From positions 14,146,531 through 14,210,530 of the forward strand of contig CM069449.1 of NCBI GenBank assembly GCA_035610835.1: a DNA stretch of 64,000 nucleotides. Direction: 5' to 3'. The notes under the pieces were generated by a model, which had not been told where the DNA came from, did not search any database, and saw only the letters and a list, made by a program, of their open reading frames with translations. The position numbers and the translations under genes are program-made. This document shows positions 28,401-39,000 of the stretch, one piece after another; within the stretch, counting starts at the first letter, position 1; each line of letters opens with the position of its first letter. Source of the DNA: Ophiura sarsii. Taxonomy: Eukaryota > Echinodermata > Ophiuroidea > Amphilepidida > Ophiuridae.

Positions 28401-31400
28401 AACTGAGCAAAACATCAGACTACCGACAAAAATATGGGATAATCGACTCTAATGTTAGTATTTTTGTAATGGTTAGTATTGGTTGTTAACCAATGGGTTG
28501 GTCAGACCAATAGAACTGGGCTTATTTCTTTCCTCTTTGCCAAAAGCAATATTTTACTGCTTCTAGAGCATGTGTGGTCTAGTGGATAGGACGCAGGTCT
28601 CACAATGCAAAGGTTGTGAGTTCAAGCCCTGCTAGGTCCAACATGTTTGTATCCTTGGGCAAGGTACTTAGTCTCAATTGCCTCGTTGACCCAAGCGAGA
28701 TTGGGGAGCTGTTTAAAAGGGTGATATTACAATCTAAGTGCTGATATTGATGTGCGCCTAGCCGGCAGCCTACGATAGATGAAAGCGAAATGAATTGTGA
28801 CGATTTTCTAACGACAGTGTAATGATATATATATATAGGCTACAGCTCCATGAGCGTCGCTTGCGGCGGATACCGGCGCTATATAAATATCCACTATTAT
28901 TATTATATTATTATTAAATTCTGTGAAACCATTCTTTGACAGTGGCCATGATTTCCTGCACTCCCTGGATAATCTCTACGAGCTCCAGCACTCTGGACCG
29001 CTCAGCACCATCGTGGAACAGAAGGACGTCCTCAATCTCACTAAGGTCCAGACCGCCATGGACACTGTGCTGGAACAGCTGCCCTCTATGTTGGATCTGG
29101 GAGAGCTACCGTTGCACATCGTCAACGAGACGGAGAAGTACACATTCCCGTATCATGCGCCCTCTCTGTTGAGTCTGCTAAGCGTGGCGGGTAATGAGAT
29201 GCCGCAGAGTATTGGCTTTGTGCTCTTACAGGTCAGTGACAAGAAAATTGAGCATTTTTAATTAAGAACTTTTAAGACTAGTTGAAGGCCGCTTGCTTGA
29301 AATGTAATATAAGGTGATTGTGAGGCAATTGTGGCAATCACGAACATGTCGAAGATAGGTTTGTTTAAGTTGCATTTTCAAAGATAGGGGTCATATAAAA
29401 TTGTCCAATTCTGTTAAAATATTTGTCTTTGTTTTTGTTTTGGTATAGGATTGAAAATAATTTACTTTGGATTTGAGTTTAACAATCTATCTAAAGCTTG
29501 ATGAAAGTTGAATTTCAAAACACCCTAATTACATTTCTAGCGCTAAGCAATAATTCCGGCAGATTTTGGTATTGAAATAAATCATAGGCTCAAAATAATC
29601 ATAAATTTTACAATTGTACCTATTCTTCAGGAATGCCACTGGCTAAACTCCGTACTATGTCACATCCGTCAATCCCTTCATGAGCTGGAGGAGACCCTAC
29701 TGGGAGGTGAGAACGCCATCGCACCTCTACTACAGGACACAGTGAAAGCCTTGCAGCAAGATGCCGTGCCATCGTCATGGCTTCATCCACACCAGCAGCC
29801 AACAGGACATACGCTGATGTCTTGGATACAAGGTAAGCTGTATACTTGTCTTGAGTAATGGAACAAGGGACAGCGCATGGAATTGTTTCATCAGACGAAA
29901 AAAATGTAAATAGATGAATCCAATAGACTCAGGAACAAAAGACACAAAGGATCAGAAAGCTGATATCTCAAAAATCTAGAATGTAAAGAATAAAAGCAAG
30001 ATATACCAACTAGAGAACATTATTTTCGTTAGAAAAATTCCATGTAGAGAACTTACTACTTTTCCATACTGGTTTCGACAACCAATCTGTTGTCTTCATC
30101 AGTGGATTATGTTTAATCCAGAGCCAGTGTTAAAATTGTGATACGGAACACACAGTGAAAGAAAACCATGTCATAAAATTGGACAATTCCCAGATTATTG
30201 CGCCAGAGATGAAACTGAAAACACCAGATGTATATATTTAAAAGGAGAGGCCGCACTAACCGATAAAAACACCTTATGAATGACATGGAATCAATTTTTG
30301 ACTCTCTTTTGCAGGAGTCATCAAATGTCACGATCAGATGCAGAGATGGATGAAAGAAGGCAAAGTGCCCAGCTCATCTCAAGACCCTAACAGGCCCCCG
30401 CCCCCACGGGGCCATCTGTTGTCTGTATGGATGGGTGGTTTGGCTAACCCAAAGGCGATCATTACTGCGTTGAAACAAGAGAAAGCAGCATTGGATGACT
30501 GTCTACTATCACGGGTAACGTCTTAAAAACTGATATTTTGTCCTGGAGGGGACAGTTCCAAAATGTTTCAAAAATGTCAAACAAATTGTTGAATTTATTT
30601 ACCATATTTGGAATCACCATGAGAAATGCATTATAACAAGTATAAACATGCATGCCTAGTACTGGTTCAGTAATCTTTGAGATAGATCTTGAAAGTAGGG
30701 AAAGGTTTCTGAAAAATCTGTTTTGTATTTGGTAAAACCAATAGCCGTGTGGATAGTTTTAAGAGCTGATATTTTGTCAAAATCCTAACACAACATTGTT
30801 AAACAATTTTAGCTATTCATCGCACCATAATTCCAACTTTCAAGGAAAGGTCCGAAACTGCCCATTGTTTTACTTAAAAGTGACATAAGTACATTAAATA
30901 TGTTTCTCTCTGTTTTCTTAATTTCCAGGTTAATATCATGTGTGATGTATCCACATCGATGACCAGCGATACATTCGATATAGTCCATGAGGGCGGTATG
31001 TATCTGCGAGACGTGTGGTTGGAAGGCGCGGCATGGGACATGGAAAGTAGCTGTATAGATTCAGCTGGGTAAGTAAACTCTTATCTCTGGACATGAATTT
31101 TAAAAAAAGGTTAACAATTGCATGTTAAAGGTAAAAAATGTAGAAACTAAAAATGTGTATGAAAAAAAAAAAAAAATACTGCTCCTAGGGAAGTGTCTTT
31201 AGGTTGGTGCAATTTCTGCATTTTTTTCAATCAAAAATAGATTTTGTTACGTTGTCCGAAAACATTTGAGCAAAAAAAGGGGCAAAATCAGCATTTTTAG
31301 TGATACCAGATACCATTTGATACCAGATATGGATTCTCTGACTCATTTCCTTTCCAAAAATGTATACTTTTATATACATCACATGAAAAGTACAATAGTT

Positions 31401-34400
31401 ACAGCGCTTGATAAATTTCCAGTATCGAGCGATACTGGCAAATTTCATGTGCCAGGTTCGTGCAATACAGGTATGCCAGTATCTAGGACCTAAAGTACAC
31501 TTTTTCCCAAAAGTAGTGGAAGTACATCAGCCCATTTCTTAATATTTGACTCCATTTGTTTCTCTTGTGCAGTTGTTCTTTAACCGCAATGCCCAGCATC
31601 TACATCCGACCTGTCAGGCACAATGAAACGACCTCCAACCAACAATCCCAACAAGACGAGGGCGCTTCACGGGACGAGGAAACCGCCGATGATCAGCAGA
31701 CACCCAAGAGAACCGAGCTTCTAGAGGTTCCCGTGTTTATGAATCGCTCACGACAGATCTGTGTGTTCAATTTGAAGTTGAAATGTCCGGAACCGGCTGA
31801 AAAATGGGCCATGATGGGCGTAGCTCTTATTCTTGATCCTGGTAAGATATGTGGGAAGATTGATCATAAGATTTAAATTTTTCAAATGTGAAGTTAAATT
31901 TGAAGTTGACATATCTAAACCAGTTGATAAATGACTCACAGTTTATGCAGATTTAATACTTGACCCCATGAAGTGTTGTGACAATGGGCCGTATAAATAA
32001 AAACTAGCAATTGCTTATCAAGTAAAAGGTCCAGCATTAGCAAAAGGTTGATAAGTAAAAGATCAGGCTCGAGCGATTGCTTAAATCTCTATAAATAACC
32101 TTTTACTTGACTAAACACCTTTTACTTGATCGGATAAGTAAATGGTCGGAGTAAATCTCAATAGCGGGGTATGGCAAATGTATGGAGTATAACAATAGCG
32201 GGGTATTCAAATGAAAGAGGACTTTTTATTAGATCAAAAACAAGTAATTTAAATGCACATGCACGTTGCAGTTTCCACTTCGATTTAATCTAAAGAAAGA
32301 AAACACACACTTAAAATAATTAAATAAATTGTGTTGCTATGTAGATGGTATAGGCCTACTAATTTCTCAACACGAATAGGACTAGTGCAGACAATTATCA
32401 AGGATGTCGCAGATATAATTATGTTGATGGTGGCAGTGGCAATGATGATAAAGGTAATAGGAATAAACTAACACTCTCAATGATTTGCTAGTTTCCATTA
32501 GTTAAATATTACCCTATCCTCATCGATAAGAGCCAGCTACCAGGTACCATTGACAAGAAGTCAAATGCACTTAAAAAGCAAGACAAACCATTGCTGCCAA
32601 TACATGGAAATTAATGGATGAAAAGCAAATTGCAAAGAAGGTTGCCAATATGAAGTCAGAGGTAAAAAAGATGCCTGATGCTGTAGGCTGAGTTATTCCA
32701 TCACCTTCGCAACCGATGTCTGATAAACCAGGATGAGCTAAGTACCGTAGAGTCGTTTCCATAAGTTCAACCAGTGGCGTAGCTCAGGGGGGGGGGACCC
32801 ATTTGTGCCCCCCCCCCTGTAAAAAAAATTAAAAGTGGTGAAAAAAAGGAAATAGGAAAAAAATGTTTAAAGACCGAGGTGGCGTGCGGGGAACTGGTTA
32901 TGTTGGGGTATATTCAACCCAAATAGTCAAATATATAGAAGGCAAAATTGTACATATAATACATGTAGGCCTACTGTGCGATTTTTTTTTTTGATCATGC
33001 GAAATGTTTTGACCTCTACCCCCCCCCCCCCCCCTTTACGTGAAAATCACGAGTTGGTGACTGCAAACAAAATTGGGGCAACCTTTTACGAAAATTTCAG
33101 AAATCTTGCCCCCCCCCCCCCCCCCCCCCCGAAAAAAATCCTAGCTACGCCACTGAGTTCAACTGGCGACAAACATTCTGGCAGGAAAGTCTCTGCAAGC
33201 CACTCCACATTTTCCTTATTAAATCGAAAGAGTCGATCGTAAGTGGCAGGAATCAGGATTGACCAATTCACGATTCATTCTCGTCTGATACACCTTAGCA
33301 TGTGTTCTTGCATTCATGAATAGCACCATATGACAACACGTACACCATGTATGCAACACTGTTGTTTAAGTAATAGCGCAAGCTCCTCATGCAGTATCTT
33401 GTAAAACTACAAGTAAATGCTACAGGACACTAGTAAAGGGTCGTCTTTATTTATATGTTAATAAGTAAAAGGTAATCCCGGGACCATTTACTTACAAATT
33501 CAAGCAATTGCTTTTACTTACTAGTCCGACCATTTACTAGTAAGTAATTGCTTACTTTTATTTATAAAGATTTAAGTAAAAGGCTAGTAAAAGCAATTGC
33601 TAGTTTTTATTTATACGGCCCATTGACTTGAATTCATGACTTGGACTTAAGTCATCATTATTGTGAGTTGACTTGATTAGATTCATTGAGACCAATGACT
33701 TGACTTGTGACTTGGGCTCAATCTTTTCAAAACACTTGACTTAACTCAAGTCACTTATCCAAAAGATTTGCATTGACTTGATTTTGGGGCTAAATTGAGT
33801 TGAGACTAGTTTGGGCGAATTTATTTGTGAAGTTGAGACTAGTGAATATATGGGTATATCCTTGGTTTAAGACAGCATGAAACTAGCACCAAATCCTCTA
33901 TTGAGGGATTAAAGGATTATACAGCTTTAATCTGTAATAGGTCTGAACACTAGTCTAACTTATAAATATCTTGCACCAAGGATACACCGATATATGCCTT
34001 TGCTACGTCAGAAAAGTGAAGTGACTTGAACATGATGGGGTGGGTAATATGAGTAAGTCCTGATGTGCCACTGATTACCAAGATTTCCACGATTTGTTCT
34101 CACTTCATCAAAATTATACTGTTACTAACTTTTTCCTGTCCACTTTATCTCTTACACATCACCTAAACACCCGCCCCTCCCTACACACAGTGTCGCAATT
34201 CTCCATACCGGTGCCAGAACCAATGAAAGTTGAGGAAAAGATTGCCAGCAAATTCTTCAAGAGCACTGTAATGTCAGTACAGGTTCAGAGCACGTTGCTG
34301 AAACTCAAAAACAACCTGTTCGGGGGTAAATTGATGATTATCGATGTCCTGCCCGCTGGTGTAGATGCACCATTAATTGTTTTTATTTCCTGTTGTGCTC

Positions 34401-35987
34401 AGCTGATGTCTTGTTTCCCTGGGGGCAACTCTACACTTCCATGTGGCTATTAGATTTACCATATTCAAAACAGATTTTGTGTATGGTAAATCCTTTTCCA
34501 AATTTTAAAGTCTGATCATAAGAATTACTGAACCAATATGTGATGCGATCTGAGAAAACCTGTCGGATTTCGCAAAATGTGAACTAGGGATTATGGGTAA
34601 CATAGAAAAAATAAAATAATAAAAAAATGTAAAAAACTTTTTTTTTTTTTTAGATTTTTTTAAAGAAAATTAGTTTCCAGTACTTTGTGTCATCATCTTT
34701 CATGATATTTCACCTTGACAAACTTACTTAAGTCACTTTTATTATTAACCTTATAATGTTATTATATTGAATTTTGTATCTTTTTTGGCCTGTTTTCATG
34801 ATTTCTTGTTTTGTAGCTTTTGGTGACATCACAATCATGATTCACTCATAACTTTTTTTGTAGTGATCTTAGAAAAATGATCGAAACAGTTCTGTAATCA
34901 GCACAGTTTTAGCTTTCTTATGATACAAATATCTCCAATATGAAAAATGCCACCATGTGGCGGGTTTTCACAGATCGCATCACATATTAGGCATGTTTGT
35001 ACTATTTTAATGAATTTCTTATGGTGATTCCAAGTATGGAGATGAGATTCAATAATTTTAACATTTTTGAAACATTTTGTGAAATTTTGAAATGTTGTAT
35101 GCAGACGCCTGCCACATGGAAAGTGTTTAAAAGTTCTTATATACTGCACCACACATAACCACTTGATGCACAGCAGATGGTAGCATGCGCAGAAATCCCA
35201 TGCCGCAAAACTCGCAGGCAATGTGGTGTGATCGGGAAATATGATTCAAAAGTTGCCCATATTGATTTTGAGATATAAACAAGCCAAGGGTAGAATTGTG
35301 TTAATTTTTTTTTATTGTTTTGATACCCTTCAATTGCTAATATCTTTGGAACGCTATCACAGATCTAATCGTTTTAAACGCGGTTTTCTTCAAAATATAG
35401 CATTGCAAATACCCAATAAAATCATGTAGACAACTAAAATAGTAGTATTTTCAACTTGAGACTCATCTTGCTTGATCACATATTATATGGGAATAAAAAG
35501 TTACATTGGTGAGCCAAGTGTTTGTGGTCTTGGGGCTGACTCATTCCCCCGGGTGACCCAAGTTCAAACACTGGGACCAACGGGTAGCCTTCAATCTCCC
35601 TTATATTTGACCCCATGCATACATTCATTGATCGGCTACCTCCCCCACCGCTCATCGTACAAGAAGGTCAGGGTTAAGTCTAAACCAGGTGAATTCAATG
35701 TTGGTGTTTGTGCTACCATACCTAAGGCCAGTGAGCTGTATTACCCCTACATATATTGGACGCCGCCCCTTATGGGTTAAAGTGTAAACCCAAGTGAAAT
35801 GCTATGTTGATATTTGTGCTTGCCTTGATGTAGTAAATATATATTTTTCCATCTTACTTAATTAATTACCCAGTTTCTAACTTTTATTTTTACTATAGTC
35901 TTTTGCTTTTGCTTCCTTCCTAGTTATTTAGTTTACACATATTTGATTTTTGATGGATAATTTATTTTCTGTCTTAGATCTTAGATA

Positions 35988-36034
<47 letters not shown>

Positions 36035-39000
36035 TTGTTGTAGGTATGAAATTGTTAGGCTGAAAGATCACTTGTCTACCTAATAATGCATCTTAAATTA
36101 TAAAGTTAGTTTTATCAAATCAATGTTTGAAAAAAAATAACCTGTTCTTCGGTCAAACGGACCTCTCAGTTAGGGTCAGTCGATTCGGCAGGTTTTCTTC
36201 TTCTTTTTTGCCCAAAAGTTTCAAGAAATGTTGGTGAATTTTCAGCAATTTTTAAAATGTTCAAAAGTTTGACAATTTTAGTTTAAATTTTTTTAAACAA
36301 ATCAAAATATGTGCTCATATTTTCGAGGAAAAAAAATGATTACAAAATTGAAATCTAGAAAAAAGGGGTCACTCGGGCCCGTAGGACAGGGTTTTCTGTC
36401 CTGTCGCCTTATTTTTGATGTCAAAAAGATGCTATGCAACATGACCTGGCAAGAAATAGCCAACTTAATTTAAATTCACAAAAATTAGAGGACATTTAGC
36501 CCAATGATTCAACTACACATCCAGGGGTGACAACCAGAAAGATCCAACTCACATTGTGGTCATTTTGAGTTACGTCTTTCTGGTTGTCAACCCTGGATGT
36601 TGGGTATTGCAAAGTTCAAATCAAGTTTTCTTATTAATTGAATTTTGTTTATGTATTTGTTTCAGGAGCCCCGGAAGACTTCAAAAAGACTGTGAAATTT
36701 GGCAAACGCGAAGACACCGCCGCTAAAGACGATACCACCAGTGAACGCACACTATCCACTGTCCCACCATCCAAGATGGGCACACCAATGATGCAACAAT
36801 ATGATGGTGTCGAAAATCCACATGTAATATCCCGCGCCTCAAAACATTCTGCAAGATCTGTGCGCAGCTTACGTTCACGTCAGTCCGTCAGATCTGCTCA
36901 GGTGACGAGTGCAGCAGCTAATCAGAAGATACTGGAAGAAGAGGAGGGAGGTAATGTGGAAGAGGAAAGAGAGGACGAGGAGGAAACGGTGTTGGGTGAG
37001 GATGATGAAGACGATGAGGAATTGGAGGTCATGATGACGGCGAGATCTGAAAACTTGCAGCGACAGCGCCACCTGACGTCGACGTTTGATTATCGTGAGA
37101 ACAGTTTGATGACGGCGACGCAGCCTCTCAACACCAATCAAAACGCTCAAGATGAGGATGAGACGACCGACGAGGCGTCAACTAGGGCATCGTCTCGCGT
37201 CAGCAGGTCATCGGACGTGAACAAGGAGATATCGTCTCGACCGGGTAGTTCTCACTCAGGCACCACCAAACATGATGAAGACCGAGAGGAAGATCGGACG
37301 TCTCGGCCGGTCAGTGCAAGGCCTGAAAGTACCGTGTCTAAGCGCTCACAGGATGAGCCCGAGAGTCAGCTTATCATGCCCATTTATGACAATAATAATG
37401 ACGATGATGATGGCAAACAGAGTCCTCCAAATAATCAAGACGACCGTAAATCAGTGACTAGTCAACGATCAGCCAAGTCTCAAGCGTCGCATAGATCTTC
37501 TAAGGATGAGAAAGAATCAGTTGAGAAGGAGGAGGAGGAGGCAACCAAGGAGAAAGACGAGGAAGAGGAGGCTAAGAAGAAAGAAGAGGAAGATGAGGCT
37601 AAGAAGAAGGAAGATGCAGCTAAGAAGAAACAGGAAGAGTTCCAACAGCAAGCTTCAAGGATGAGATTTAAGAGGTAAGATTATAATAGATACATATATA
37701 TATATATCTGCCAATTGATTGTAGATTTGGACCTATTCTACATCAGAGGACCCACTATGGACCAATGATTGCGGTGATCGCTGTGTGGTGCTTACTTGCT
37801 TAACTTGTGTGTTGTCCACAATCTACAATGGCTCTCCACACTTTTCCATCATTCATTGCTGTCTTTATGTTACAGGTGTCCAATCCAGTATCTTGTCTGA
37901 GTAATTCAATAAATGTCAGTGCAGGTCTTCCCGGTTTTCATTTGCCATGCTTGGGGATCCAGTGCACCAGTTTGGATACTGGCTTCTCACTTCTGAAACA
38001 ATGGCCAGCAAACCTTGTTCGTCTCTTCTGAATCTTTTGGCCATACATACAATTGGGTATTTGATATGTGTTTTACAGTTGACATTGAGTACTGCTCTCA
38101 GCATTCTGGTGTCAGCCATCAAGCTCTTTCTTTAACTTGGGAATAATAGTCCATGCTTCGTGCAGTGTGGTAACGAACAGTTTTGTTCCAATAATGCAGA
38201 TCAGCAGAGCGGTTTACTGTGCTTTTCCTGCATGTTTATGCAGGGCAATTATATGCTGTTGCATGGCATACCCACCATTCAAGATTGGATGGAATGTTTG
38301 TGGGTTATTCTATATAAATTAAGGTACAAGTTGCCAAATGTGGCAATTTTATTCACCTAGCAGAAATGAGATGTCCCTACTGAAATTGTTTCAGGCTGAT
38401 CCAATTAAATATGTGACCAGTCGCGTCAAAAAGGATGTGTTTTAGGCAAACGCAGTTATGAGATAGAGGCCAATATATTTGGTGAAATATAAAGAAAATA
38501 ACAGAAATAAATATATGCCTCTTCAAATCATATCTTGTGATTACAACAACATGGTATCATATCAAAGCTTAAAATGTACTCTTTAAAGTCATACAATAAC
38601 TCGGAATTGACACGGGCCTCAAACATGTCCATTTTGACGGGACAGGTCACATATGGTTAAGATTGTAGTCACAACCATATTTCCATGAACCCTATCCTTG
38701 CTACAATGTTTTCTTTACCATTTGTTATGTTTACTCACACAGGGTTCATGGTGGTACTACCATTGTCTCCGCCACAGACAAGAAGGAATCACCTCCGACT
38801 AGCAGAGCAGACTCAGCACGCTCTACCAGCAGTAAAACATCGCAAAGACAGTCCAGTGCTACGTTGCAGAAGGGTGATCCGTATAAGACGGAAGCAAAGA
38901 ATGTTGCAGCATCAAGGACTAGTCTTCAGGACGATGTAAAGACCAAGGATGATAAGACCATACCTGCTAAAGTGTCTGCGTCTCGTGAAAGTGTCAAATC

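Noticed and set aside
34282..34325. Earlier donor in exon 27 at the CAG/GTTCAG site
   Set aside because: The phase would not match exon 28. GTAAAT after 34325 keeps both the phase and the open frame.
37807..38360. Several 60-75 codon frames in the last intron
   Set aside because: No domain, no consistent splice sites and overlapping frames on both strands.
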